DNA of 64,000 nucleotides from RH-AL1 sp965249685. GTDB lineage: Bacteria; Pseudomonadota; Alphaproteobacteria; Rhizobiales; Beijerinckiaceae. The DNA lies in the NCBI GenBank assembly GCA_965249685.1, contig CBDFMN010000003.1, positions 1,860,001-1,924,000 of the forward strand, given 5' to 3'. The notes under the pieces were generated by a model. That model did not search any database. It was not told the DNA's origin and saw only the letters and a list, made by a program, of their open reading frames with translations. Position 1 is the stretch's first letter, and every line of letters starts with the position of its first letter. The position numbers and the translations under genes were made by a program. Shown here piece by piece: positions 38,218 through 46,950 of the stretch.

Positions 38218-39096
38218 ATGTTCGAGACCCTCACCGCACGCCTGCTCGACCACCTGCCCTGCTCACGCCTCGCGGAAGGACCGTGCTGGGATACCGAGGC
38301 TGGGCGCCTGCTGTGGGTCGACATCGCCGGACACGCGATCCACCGGTACGATCCTGAGACGGGGCACGGCGCGACCCACCCGGTTTCCGACACGGTCGGT
38401 TTTACACTTCCGGCCACCGATGGACGGCTTGTGGCGGGCATCGGTGGCGGAGTCTATGACTTGGCCTTCGGGACGGCAGGTGAGACCCTGCTGGTGCGGC
38501 CGGACATGCACGCGGAGAACCGCTTCAACGACGGCAAGTGCGATCCGCGCGGCCGACTCTGGGCCGGTACCATGCACCGCGACGCCAACCGCGACCGCAA
38601 GCCGACCGGGTCGCTATATCGTTGGCGACAGGGCGACCTCGAGGTGGTCGAGCCGCGCGTCTCCCTCTCCAACGGCCTCGGGTGGAGTCCCTCCGGCACG
38701 ACGATGTATTTCTCCGACACACACGATGGCACGGTCTGGGCCTATGATTACTCTGTCGCTTCGGGGGAGGCCATCCGCCGCCGCGCCTTCGCCACCGTTC
38801 CGTTCGATCTTGGCGTTCCCGATGGCCTCTCCGTCGACAGCACGGGGCGCGTCTTCGTGGCGATCTGGCGCGGCAGCCGCCTTAACGTGTACGCGCCATC
38901 GGGCATCCTGGAGGCAACGCTGTCCATGCCGGTTCGCAACCCGACAAGTTGCTGCTTCGGCGGCATCGACCTAAAAACGCTGTTTGTCACCACCATGCCG
39001 TCCTCCAATGAGGATGACCCGCGCTCCGGCTCGCTCTTCGCGTTTCATTTGGATAGTCCCGGTCAGCCGACCGCGCGCATGGACCGCAGCCTCTAA
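38218..39096 (+). CDS. SMP-30/gluconolactonase family lactonase
   Basis: A 292-residue six-bladed propeller of the SMP-30/gluconolactonase/regucalcin family, which opens sugar-acid lactones using a divalent metal. Expected metal-site regions are present: Glu in RLAEGPCWD, Asn in NRFNDGKCDPRGRLWAGTM, Asn in SLSNGLGWSP and Asp in VPDGLSVD. ATG 38218 gives the usual family N-terminus but its ribosome site is very close (GAGG one base away), so a start at 38152 is possible. It precedes the ABC transporter operon by 190 bases on the same strand; a functional tie is not evident. Confidence 0.85.
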   Translation: MFETLTARLLDHLPCSRLAEGPCWDTEAGRLLWVDIAGHAIHRYDPETGHGATHPVSDTVGFTLPATDGRLVAGIGGGVYDLAFGTAGETLLVRPDMHAENRFNDGKCDPRGRLWAGTMHRDANRDRKPTGSLYRWRQGDLEVVEPRVSLSNGLGWSPSGTTMYFSDTHDGTVWAYDYSVASGEAIRRRAFATVPFDLGVPDGLSVDSTGRVFVAIWRGSRLNVYAPSGILEATLSMPVRNPTSCCFGGIDLKTLFVTTMPSSNEDDPRSGSLFAFHLDSPGQPTARMDRSL

Positions 39097-39288
39097 ATGG
39101 GCGTACGGGCGATCGTCGGAGTTGCCCTCCCACCTTGCCGCCCTTTCCGCGATCGGAGCTCACATCCCCATCAACGGGCTCGCGAGCCGTTCGAGCAATA
39201 AGGATCGTGGCATCAGCTTTGCAGGCTCATCCCCGTCCGAGTTTTGGCTCCATATGGTGGCCAACCGGGACGAGGTGGAGCGATAAGC

Positions 39289-40533
39289 ATGACGAATTCT
39301 GGGATCAGCCGTCGCGGCGCGCTCAAGCTCGGGACGGGGATCGCAGCCGGCACAGTGGCGATGCCGTTCTATGCGCGGAACGCGTTGGCGGAGGAGCCGA
39401 TCAAGCTTGGCAGCCTCCTGGACGGCACAGGTGCGCTAGGCCTCGAAGGGCGTCGCATGATCCAAACCACGCAATATGCCGTCGATCAGCTGAACGCGGC
39501 AGGCGGGCTGCTCGGCCGGCAGATCAAGCTGATCCCCTTCGACACGCAGTCGAACATGCAACTCTACACGCAGTATGCCCAGCAGCTCGCCCTGCAGGAG
39601 AAGGTCGACATCATCCAGGGCGGGATCACCTCGGCTTCGCGCGAAGCCATCCGACCGATCTTCGATCGTTCGAAGACGCTCTACTTCTACAACACGCAAT
39701 ACGAGGGCGGCGTATGTGACCGCAACGTCTTCTGCACAGGGTCGACACCCGGGCAGACCGTCGATCACTTCGTCAACTACGCGCTGAAGAACTGGGGTAA
39801 AAAGGCCTATATCATCGCGGCCGACTATAATTACGGGCACATTACCGCCAGCTGGATGACGAAGTTCATGAAGGAAGGCGGCGGCAGCGTGGCGGGTACG
39901 GACTTCTTCCCTCTCGACGTCACGAGTTTCTCCTCCGCCATCAGCCGCATTCAGCAGGCCGCCCCCGATATGGTCCTCTCGGCCCTCGTGGGCGCCAACC
40001 ATTCCGGCTTCTACCGGCAATGGGACGCGGCCGGCATGAAGCCGAAGATCCCGATCGCCTCCAGCGTTTTCGGCCTCGGCGATGAGCTGACGACGATGGA
40101 CCCTTCCACCACCAACGGTATCATGACCTGCTACGGCTGGTACAACAACATCGATAACCCGGCGAGCAAAGCGTTCGTTTCGGGAATGCAGGCAAAGTTC
40201 GGGGCCGACCTCACCGACCTTGGCGAGCTCGATAGCGCGACCTACGATGGCATCTCGCTCTGGGCCGCCGGTGTCAGGAAAGCCGGCTCCGTGGAGCGCG
40301 AGAAGGTGATCGCGGCGCTTGAATCGGGCATCAGCTACGAAGGACCCACCGGCAAGGTGACGATGGATCCGGCGACGCACCACACGATCCGCAACGCCTA
40401 TCTGGCGACGCCCAAGGACCGCAAGTGGGACATCCTGACGACCTTCCCGGACCAGTTTCCCGGCGACACCGGCGGCGCCTGCGACCTCCTCAAGAACCCG
40501 CGCACCAACAAGCAGTTCACGCCGAACATCTGA
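39289..40533 (+). CDS. Urea/short-chain amide ABC transporter substrate-binding protein
   Basis: A 414-residue periplasmic binding protein with a twin-arginine signal (SRRGALKLGTGIAAG, cleavage near residue 33-35). The body is of the UrtA/FmdD/AmiC type (Peripla_BP_6), with PIKLGSLLDGTGALGLEG and GGLLGRQIKLIPFDTQSN, EGGVCDRNVFCTGSTPGQ carrying a Cys pair, and DYNYGHITASWM. GGAG precedes ATG 39289. It heads a five-gene importer (binding protein, two permeases, two ATPases). Urea or a short amide is favoured by family and by the downstream carboxylase locus; the ligand is not proven by sequence. Confidence 0.8.
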   Translation: MTNSGISRRGALKLGTGIAAGTVAMPFYARNALAEEPIKLGSLLDGTGALGLEGRRMIQTTQYAVDQLNAAGGLLGRQIKLIPFDTQSNMQLYTQYAQQLALQEKVDIIQGGITSASREAIRPIFDRSKTLYFYNTQYEGGVCDRNVFCTGSTPGQTVDHFVNYALKNWGKKAYIIAADYNYGHITASWMTKFMKEGGGSVAGTDFFPLDVTSFSSAISRIQQAAPDMVLSALVGANHSGFYRQWDAAGMKPKIPIASSVFGLGDELTTMDPSTTNGIMTCYGWYNNIDNPASKAFVSGMQAKFGADLTDLGELDSATYDGISLWAAGVRKAGSVEREKVIAALESGISYEGPTGKVTMDPATHHTIRNAYLATPKDRKWDILTTFPDQFPGDTGGACDLLKNPRTNKQFTPNI

Positions 40534-40600
40534 TCGCTCCGCGCGGCCGACAAGGCGCCCCGGCGAGTAGTCCGCCGGACCGCAAGCCGGGAACCCGACC

Positions 40601-41467
40601 ATGGACCTCGCAGGCCTTCTCGCCTTCAACGTACTGACCGCCATCGCGACTCTCGTGCTGATCACGGCCGGGCTCGGCGTGATCTACGGCATGATGCGCA
40701 TCATCAACCTGGCTCACGGCGAGCTGATGATGCTCGGCGCCTACACGGCGGTCGTCGCCACCGATGCCGGCGTCAACGTCTGGGTCGCGATGCTGGTGCT
40801 GCCGCCGCTCGTGGTCGGCCTCGTCGGCCTCGTTCTGGAGCGTACCGTCATCCGCTTCCTCTACGGACGCATGATGGACACGATGCTCGCCACCTGGGGC
40901 ATCAGCCTGGGCCTTATCGGCCTCATCACGACCGTCTTCGGCAACGTGGTCCGGGCCGTCTCGACGCCGGTCGCCAGCTTCGACATCGGGCGCTACGGCG
41001 CGAGCCTCTTCAGCCTGGTGATCGTTGGCGTCGCAATGGCCGTTATCGCAAGCATGACTGTGCTGCTGCGTTTTACCAAGTTCGGGCTGATCCTTCGCGC
41101 CACCATGCAGAACCCGCGCATGGCCGCCGCGCTCGGCGTGCAGCCGGGCACGATCTACATGGCCACTTTCGCGCTCGGCTCGGCCCTCGCCGGGCTCGCA
41201 GGCGGCGTGCTGGCGCCGATCTCGGGCATCTCACCCTCCATGGGCGCCGCCTACATCGCACGTGCCTTCATCACGGTGCTGGGCGGCGGCCCGGCCATCG
41301 TCGCCGGCACGGGGCTGGCCTCGGCGCTGTTCGGCGTCATCGACGAACTCGTGTCGTTTAAGACGACGCCCGTCATCGGCGACGTGGCCCTGCTGCTCGC
41401 CGCCGTGCTGCTCATCCGGGTGCTGCCGCAGGGCATCACCGGCCGCTTCCTGCGGCGCAGCCTGTGA
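40601..41467 (+). CDS. ABC permease, LivH/UrtB type
   Basis: A 288-residue inner-membrane permease of the branched-chain amino acid/urea (HAAT) class. It carries the family phrase YGMMRIINLAHGELMMLGAY near the N-terminus, GLILRATMQNPRMAAALGV and LGGGPAIVAGTGLASALFG near the C-terminus, and eight or so hydrophobic helices. The size matches LivH. It is 67 bases after the binding protein gene and 10 bases before the next permease gene. It forms the heterodimeric membrane channel with that permease. Confidence 0.87.
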   Translation: MDLAGLLAFNVLTAIATLVLITAGLGVIYGMMRIINLAHGELMMLGAYTAVVATDAGVNVWVAMLVLPPLVVGLVGLVLERTVIRFLYGRMMDTMLATWGISLGLIGLITTVFGNVVRAVSTPVASFDIGRYGASLFSLVIVGVAMAVIASMTVLLRFTKFGLILRATMQNPRMAAALGVQPGTIYMATFALGSALAGLAGGVLAPISGISPSMGAAYIARAFITVLGGGPAIVAGTGLASALFGVIDELVSFKTTPVIGDVALLLAAVLLIRVLPQGITGRFLRRSL

Positions 41468-41477
41468 GCGAGGGGCC

Positions 41478-42569
41478 ATGAGCCAGCAAACCACATCGAT
41501 AGCGACGGGCCGGTCGCCGGGGCTGGTCGGCTTCGTGACCGTGCTGGTCTTCGGCCTCGCGATCATGTTCGGGGCGCCGCACGTCGTCTCGGTCTACGGC
41601 GTGCTCCAGCTCAGCATCTTCGCGGTCATGGCCACCTACGCGGTCAGCCAGGGCTTCGTCTGGGGCTATGCCGGTATCATGTCGTTTGGACAGGCGGCGT
41701 TTCTCGGCATCGGCGGCTACGCCTATGCGGTCTCGGCGATCAACATGGGCGAGACTTCCGTCCCCGTCCTGCTCTCCGTCCTCGTGCCGATGGTGTTTGC
41801 CGGACTGCTCGGCTATTTCATGTTCTACGGGCGGATCAGCGACGCCTATATCGGGGTCATCACCCTCACCGTCTCGGTGATCCTGTTTCAACTCGTCAAC
41901 GCGACCTCCGGCAGCCAATACAAGATCGGCGAGGCGGAGCTCGGCGGGTTCAACGGCATTCCCTCCGTCCCGCCGCTCAACCTGCCGGGCTATCCCGATG
42001 CCCAACTCGATCAGACCGGTATCTGGTACGCGACGATGGGCGGCCTCATCCTGGTCTACGTGCTGCTGCGGGCGATCCTGGCGAGCCGGTTCGGCCGGGT
42101 GATCGTCGCCATCCGCGAAAATGAGACGCGTGCCCAACTCATCGGCTACGACCCTCGCTTCTACAAGCTGCTCGCCTTCATGATCTCGGCCGGCATCGCT
42201 GGACTGGCGGGGTGCATGTACGCGAATTGGGGCGGCTTCATCAGTCCCAACGTGTTCAGCCTTACTATGTCGGCGCAGGTCATCATCTTCGTGCTGGTGG
42301 GGGGCCTCGGCACGCTGATCGGGCCGATGCTCGGCGCGGCGCTGATCCAGTGGTTGATCAACACGGCCGGCCAGCAGAGCCTCGTCGATTCAAACCTCGG
42401 GCTAGGGCTGGTGCTGGTGACTTTCGTGCTGCTTATTCCGCAAGGCATCGTCCCGGTCTGCCGCTCCCTGCTCTTGCGGCTGGTCCCGTTCCGGCCGGCT
42501 CGTCCGCCCGCCCTCCCCCGTCAAGCGGCGACCGCCGACCGCGGGCTGACGCAGGGAGGACGGCAATGA
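41478..42569 (+). CDS. ABC permease, LivM/UrtC type
   Basis: A 363-residue partner permease of the LivM/UrtC kind, recognised from QGFVWGYAGIMSFGQAAFLG, the long loop after YFMFYGRISDAYIGVITLT and the C-terminal GLAGCMYANWGGFISPNVF, then VLVGGLGTLIGPMLGAA. ATG 41478 follows GAGGGG. The frame continues upstream inside the LivH-type gene but without similarity. Its stop overlaps the ATG of the first ATPase gene as ATGA. Confidence 0.87.
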   Translation: MSQQTTSIATGRSPGLVGFVTVLVFGLAIMFGAPHVVSVYGVLQLSIFAVMATYAVSQGFVWGYAGIMSFGQAAFLGIGGYAYAVSAINMGETSVPVLLSVLVPMVFAGLLGYFMFYGRISDAYIGVITLTVSVILFQLVNATSGSQYKIGEAELGGFNGIPSVPPLNLPGYPDAQLDQTGIWYATMGGLILVYVLLRAILASRFGRVIVAIRENETRAQLIGYDPRFYKLLAFMISAGIAGLAGCMYANWGGFISPNVFSLTMSAQVIIFVLVGGLGTLIGPMLGAALIQWLINTAGQQSLVDSNLGLGLVLVTFVLLIPQGIVPVCRSLLLRLVPFRPARPPALPRQAATADRGLTQGGRQ

Positions 42570-43309
42570 AACCGGCGCCATCCGCCGTGGGCCTGCGTCC
42601 GCTCATCGAGGCAAAGGGTGCGACGATGCGCTTCGGCGGCGTCACTGCCGTACAATCGGTCGATTTCGTCCTCGGCGAGATGGAGCTCCGCTGTCTGATC
42701 GGTCCTAACGGCGCGGGCAAGAGTACCTTCTTCAAGATGCTGACAGGACAACTTCGCGCGAGCGCAGGCAGCATCAGGTTCCGCGACACGGACATCACCG
42801 CCGCCAACCCGCACGAGATCGCCCGGCTCGGCGTCGGGATCAAGACGCAGGTCCCAAACGTCTTCAACGGCTTGTCCGTCTACGAGAACGTTTTTATCGC
42901 GGGGGCGCGGCGCAAGTCCGTTGCGCGCACCCGCGCCATCGTCGAGGAGACTCTGACCCGCCTGACCCTCACCGCCATCGCCGGCGCGACCGTCGGGCAA
43001 TTGGCGCACGGCCAGCGCCAATGGGTGGAGATTGCCACCGTTCTGGCGCAGGAGCCCGAGTTGATCCTGCTCGACGAACCGGCGGCCGGCATGACCCACG
43101 AGGAGGTCGAACGCACCGCCGAGCTGATCCGCGAGATCAACCGCACGCATGCCTTGATCGTCGTCGAGCACGACATGCCGTTCATCCGCAAGATCGCCAA
43201 GACGGTGACCGTGTTCAACCAGGGGCGCATCCTGGTCGAGGACGCAGTCGAAAAGGTCATGGCGGATCAGCGGGTGCGCGACGTCTACCTCGGCAAACAA
43301 GCGGCATGA
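42566..43309 (+). CDS. ABC ATPase, LivG/UrtD type
   Basis: A 247-residue ATPase with Walker A GPNGAGKST, the UrtD/LivG-style signature LAHGQRQWVEIATVLAQ in place of LSGGQ, and Walker B LILLDEPAAGM, followed by the H-loop VEHDM. The altered signature with HGQ.QW is typical of UrtD and supports a urea/amide importer. ATG overlaps the preceding stop, and its own stop overlaps the next ATG, so the operon is translationally coupled. Confidence 0.87.
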   Translation: MKPAPSAVGLRPLIEAKGATMRFGGVTAVQSVDFVLGEMELRCLIGPNGAGKSTFFKMLTGQLRASAGSIRFRDTDITAANPHEIARLGVGIKTQVPNVFNGLSVYENVFIAGARRKSVARTRAIVEETLTRLTLTAIAGATVGQLAHGQRQWVEIATVLAQEPELILLDEPAAGMTHEEVERTAELIREINRTHALIVVEHDMPFIRKIAKTVTVFNQGRILVEDAVEKVMADQRVRDVYLGKQAA

Positions 43310-44055
43310 TCGTGCAGGCCATACCAACGTCCTCCGCCGCGACGACGCCCCCGCTGCTGTCGGTCGCCGATCTCCACGCCGGCTACGGCCGCATCCCGAT
43401 CCTCGGCGGGGTCACCCTCGCCATCGGCCGGGGCGAGTTCGTCGGCATCCTCGGCCACAACGGCATGGGCAAGACCACGCTCCTGCGCACGCTGATGGGT
43501 TATCTGCCGACGACGGCTGGCACGGTCGTACTCGATGGCGCGCCCATCACCGGCGTATCGCCGACCGCTCGCGCTCGTGCCGGCATGGGCTACGTGCCGC
43601 AGGGCCGCGAGATCTTCCCTAATCTCAGCGTCCGCGACAACCTCCGCGTGGGATGCCTTCTGGCGAAGACCGACGAGAAAGCCAAGATCGACGAGATCCT
43701 GATCCTGTTCCCGCGGCTAAAAGTTTACCTCGACCGGCTGGGTGGATCGTTGTCGGGAGGCGAGCAGCAGCTGCTTGCCCTGGCGCGCTGCCTCTGCGGT
43801 GCGCCGCGCATCATCCTGCTGGACGAGCCGACGGAGGGCATCCAGCCATCTATCATCGACGAGATCATCGAGACGCTGCTGGAGATCGGACGGGCGCACG
43901 CGGTCGCCGTGCTTCTGGTCGAGCAAAACCTTCATTTCATCGCCTCGCTGTCCCAGCGCGTGCTGATCTTGCAAAAGGGGGCGATCACCCGCGAAGTCTC
44001 GCCCGAAGTCGCCCGCGACCGATCGATGATGGACGAATTCGTGGGAATGGCCTGA
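43306..44055 (+). CDS. ABC ATPase, LivF/UrtE type
   Basis: A 249-residue ATPase with Walker A GHNGMGKTT, GMGYVPQGREIFPNLSVRDNL (LivF/UrtE hallmark), signature LSGGEQQLLALARCL and Walker B IILLDEPTEGIQPS, ending VLLVEQNLHFI. It completes the transporter; the operon ends here, 170 bases before the cation exporter gene. That gap holds nothing recognised. Confidence 0.87.
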   Translation: MIVQAIPTSSAATTPPLLSVADLHAGYGRIPILGGVTLAIGRGEFVGILGHNGMGKTTLLRTLMGYLPTTAGTVVLDGAPITGVSPTARARAGMGYVPQGREIFPNLSVRDNLRVGCLLAKTDEKAKIDEILILFPRLKVYLDRLGGSLSGGEQQLLALARCLCGAPRIILLDEPTEGIQPSIIDEIIETLLEIGRAHAVAVLLVEQNLHFIASLSQRVLILQKGAITREVSPEVARDRSMMDEFVGMA

Positions 44056-44228
44056 AGCGGGTGCGCGGTGCCAATTGCGTCACATGGCTCCGAGGGGTAA
44101 GTCTTCGATCGCGATAGACATTGCCAAGAAACCGCAGGACGGTCGCCGGGAACGGTGCGTCCTAAACCTCTGAGTGCCCCGCCGCGGCGTAAATTACCGT
44201 TGTCGCGCCGATCTGAGATGAGGATTCT

Positions 44229-45482
44229 ATGACCGACAGCAGCGTTCCCGGTCTAGCTCACAGCCATGTCTTCCTCGGCCGAACCCACCGGAAGAGCGAG
44301 CGCAAGACCTGGGCGGTAATAGGGCTCTGCGCGGCTATGATGGCCCTAGAGATCGTCGGGGGCTGGGCGTTCGGCTCGATCGCACTCGTGGCCGACGGGC
44401 TGCACATGAGCACCCATGCCGGCGCGCTGCTCCTGGCGGCGCTCGCCTACACCTACGCGCGCAAATATGCCGACGATCGACGGTTTTCGTTCGGGACCGG
44501 CAAGTTTGGCGACCTTGCCGGTTTCGCGAGTGCGATTGTTCTGGCTATGATAGCTCTTCTCATCGGGTTTGAGGCTTTGGTCCGCCTCTTTGCTCCGATC
44601 ACCATCGATTTCGGACAGGCGATTCCGATCGCCGGCCTCGGTCTCGCCGTGAACGTCGCCAGTGCCTGGCTGCTAAGTAGCGGCGACGATCACGATCATG
44701 GGCACAGCCACGGACACTCGCACGGCCATGCCGATGCCGCGACGCACGATGGCCATCACGAGGCGGTCCGCCGCATCGAGACCGGGCTCGGCCCTTGCGA
44801 CGTCGAAGTGTTCGAAAACGGCGTCCCGCCTCGCTTCCGAGTGCGCGTCCAAGGAGCCGGTACCTTACTCGGCGCCTCGGTCGAGACAGTGCGGCCCGAC
44901 GGGACGCGGACGCTGTTCGCGTTGGTCGATCGCGGCGATTACCTCGAGTCGGTCGACGAAATCCCCGAGCCGCATGCCTTTACGGCTAACCTGCGCATAG
45001 GCGACGAGACGCATGCGGTCGTCTTCCAGGAGCATCATGATGGCGACGTGAAAAGTGCGTCCCATCGCGACAACAACATGCGCGCGGCCGTGATCCATGT
45101 GGCTGCCGACGCGGCTGTCTCCCTTCTGGTCATCGCCGGCCTCCTCCTCGCCCGCGCTTTCGGTTGGGCGTGGATGGATCCGGTCGCCGGCATCGTCGGC
45201 GCCCTCGTCATCGCGAGCTGGTCTTACGGTTTGGTCCGAGACACCGGCGCGATCCTCCTCGACGTCAATCCCGAGTTAAAGCTGGCGGACACGATGCGCC
45301 GCACATTGGAGGACGACGGCGACAAGGTTGCGGACCTTCACCTGTGGCGTCTGGGACCCGGCCACCTGGGCGCGATCGTCTCCATCCTTACGGCGCGGGC
45401 GCGTGAGGCCGATTATTATCGGCGACGGCTGTCTGGATTGCGATTCCTGTCCCACCTGACCATCGAGGTCGCCCGGCGCTGA
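44229..45482 (+). CDS. dmeF: DmeF-type cation diffusion facilitator with inserted domain
   Basis: A proton-driven divalent metal exporter (417 residues; Co2+/Ni2+ and others in characterised DmeF). The diagnostic N-terminus HSHVFLGRTHRKSERKTW is present, as are the transport-site residues: Asp56 and His59 in ADGLHMSTH, and His290 and Asp294 in HVAADAAVS. A His-rich cytoplasmic loop (GDDHDHGHSHGHSHGHAD, 152-169) separates helices 4 and 5. It is unusually long because a further segment of about 100 residues (roughly 182-283, beta-rich, ending VVFQEHHDG) is inserted. No DmeR/RcnR regulator is adjacent; the nearby metal-type regulator is NikR-like. Confidence 0.85.
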   Translation: MTDSSVPGLAHSHVFLGRTHRKSERKTWAVIGLCAAMMALEIVGGWAFGSIALVADGLHMSTHAGALLLAALAYTYARKYADDRRFSFGTGKFGDLAGFASAIVLAMIALLIGFEALVRLFAPITIDFGQAIPIAGLGLAVNVASAWLLSSGDDHDHGHSHGHSHGHADAATHDGHHEAVRRIETGLGPCDVEVFENGVPPRFRVRVQGAGTLLGASVETVRPDGTRTLFALVDRGDYLESVDEIPEPHAFTANLRIGDETHAVVFQEHHDGDVKSASHRDNNMRAAVIHVAADAAVSLLVIAGLLLARAFGWAWMDPVAGIVGALVIASWSYGLVRDTGAILLDVNPELKLADTMRRTLEDDGDKVADLHLWRLGPGHLGAIVSILTARAREADYYRRRLSGLRFLSHLTIEVARR

Positions 45483-45675
45483 GGGCCGGAACCGTGATCC
45501 ATCGGCGCGCAAAAGCCTCAAGGTTGCCGCCAGAATCGTCCCCGCTGAACTCACCACCCGTTCCTGTGTGTGGGATCATGGGTTGCGGGCACGTGATCAT
45601 ACTCGGCGTTTCCGCCACCAGGTGGACGGGAGACGAACCGACCTAACATCGATCCCGAAGTGCAGGCCACGCCCC

Positions 45676-46173
45676 TTACTCGATCCAGAGTGATCGCGCC
45701 TTGTGCCAATCCTCGATCGAGTCCGCGGAACATAGGTCAAAGGTAGTGTCGCCGCGTCGTACCTCCGGCTCGACCCACGCCGGCTTGTAACGAAGCATGA
45801 TATGAAAGACGCTCGGCGGAACGGGCAGTTCTGTGTCGATCGCCGACGCGAAGGGGTGGATCAGGTCGGGCCACTCCGGCGAGAACAGCCAGAGCGCGGT
45901 GGCGCAGCGGGAGCAGAAGCTCCGCTCGGCCGTCGATCGTTCGCACGTCCCATCGTCTTCGCTGATGTCCGCCTGGAAGACGCGGATGACGCGGTCAAGG
46001 TCCTTCGTCTTCAGGGTACGGGCATCGGCGCTCAGGTTGATCGCATATCCACCGCCGCCGGCAGTCTTGCGGCAGATGCTGCAGTAACATCGCTGGTAAG
46101 GATGCGGCGCGTGGCTCTCGCACGAGAAGGTGACCGCTCCGCACCGACAGGAACCTTCCAAGATCATGGGCAT
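45676..46173 (-). CDS. GFA/CENP-V family zinc protein
   Basis: A 165-residue GFA-domain protein. The family zinc-ligand pattern is complete: GSCRCGAV (Cys9, Cys11), RCYCSICRK (Cys29, Cys31, Cys34) and FCSRCATALW. Members include the glutathione-dependent formaldehyde-activating enzyme and many relatives of unknown substrate; formaldehyde activity should not be assumed. ATG 46173 follows AAAGGA; a frame extension of 32 codons lacks similarity. It stands alone, convergent with dmeF. Confidence 0.85.
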   Translation of the reverse strand: MPMILEGSCRCGAVTFSCESHAPHPYQRCYCSICRKTAGGGGYAINLSADARTLKTKDLDRVIRVFQADISEDDGTCERSTAERSFCSRCATALWLFSPEWPDLIHPFASAIDTELPVPPSVFHIMLRYKPAWVEPEVRRGDTTFDLCSADSIEDWHKARSLWIE

Positions 46174-46371
46174 GGCCAAGTCCTTTGATGCCGATGCGAT
46201 GATCGGCCGAAAGAGTCGTTCCCAACGCACCGACCTCGCCGGCGCGCGAGAACGCCACTCGGCGACCATAGCGGGAACGAAGCACCCACAGTGTCGATCC
46301 GCGCGCTCGCGGGTGTGAAATGATTACAGCCCGGGACCTGAGCCAAGATATCGTGCTCCAACGTCGTGCGC

Positions 46372-46860
46372 CTAGGACCGGAAAGGGTGGATCTGCGGCA
46401 TCAGGGCGGCGACGAGCTCAAGGTGGCCCGAGATCACCCCTTTTCGCGTGATCATCTGGTCGGCGATGGATTGCAAGGCGTCGGCCGGCCCCTGCACGAG
46501 GACGACTTCCAGGGTCAGGCTGTTCATAAGATGGACATGGAGCGAGGAGATAACCTCCGCGATCTGCGCTCGCTGAAGCGCGGCCAAATCGGTCTGCAGT
46601 CCCTTGTCGGTGTGATCGTAGCAGAGCGTGATCGTCCCGACCATCACGCGGTCGCCGACTTCGTAGCGGTGGCGCACGAGCGAGCGCTGCAGCACAGAGG
46701 CGACGGCCTGGGAGCGGCTGGCGAAGCCCCGCTCACCGACCATGGCATCGAGTTCGCCGAGAAGCTCTTCCGACAGCGACATGCTGATCCGGCTGACGAG
46801 AGGACGGCGTCGCGCTTCTCCCGCACCGGTCGCGTCTCGAGCGCCTTTCTTCTTTGCCAC
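46372..46860 (-). CDS. NikR-like ribbon-helix-helix/ACT regulator lacking two nickel ligands
   Basis: A 162-residue regulator with a basic N-terminal tail, a ribbon-helix-helix DNA-binding domain (RISMSLSEELLGELDAMVGE) and a NikR C-terminal ACT-like domain (ITRKGVISGHLELV). Aligned by eye to E. coli NikR, the two His of LHVHL (87, 89) remain, but His76 is replaced by Arg and Cys95 by Thr, so the square-planar nickel site is incomplete. It probably senses another signal, or another metal. GTG 46860 has GAGG five bases upstream; TTG 46863 is too close. It is divergent from the carboxylase operon, its likely target. Confidence 0.82.
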   Translation of the reverse strand: MAKKKGARDATGAGEARRRPLVSRISMSLSEELLGELDAMVGERGFASRSQAVASVLQRSLVRHRYEVGDRVMVGTITLCYDHTDKGLQTDLAALQRAQIAEVISSLHVHLMNSLTLEVVLVQGPADALQSIADQMITRKGVISGHLELVAALMPQIHPFRS

Positions 46861-46904
46861 CAAAGCCTCTGTGTTGGCATGATTATTGATCTACAAACGC
46901 GTCA

Positions 46905-46932
46905 GTATTACGATCTTGCTTGTTCGTAACAT
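46905..46932. promoter_or_regulatory. Candidate operator of the NikR-like regulator
   Basis: GTATTA and TAACAT are separated by exactly 16 bases, the 6-16-6 architecture of the E. coli NikR operator (GTATGA-N16-TCATAC). Inside, TTACGA and TCGTAA (46908-46913, 46924-46929) form a perfect 6-bp inverted repeat. It lies 44 bases before the regulator start and 18 bases before the operon's first ATG, so a bound protein could control both directions. Confidence 0.5.
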
Positions 46933-46950
46933 GCGCTGGAGGAGATGCCT

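Noticed and set aside
46372..46860. Calling this gene nikR, a nickel-uptake repressor
   Set aside because: Two of four nickel ligands are absent and no nickel transporter is adjacent.
46861..46950. Guanidine (ykkC-type) riboswitch upstream of the importer/carboxylase operon
   Set aside because: The interval is too short for ykkC-I, and I see no paired ACGR-loop hairpins of the mini-ykkC type here or before 51677. Control by the NikR-like protein looks more likely.
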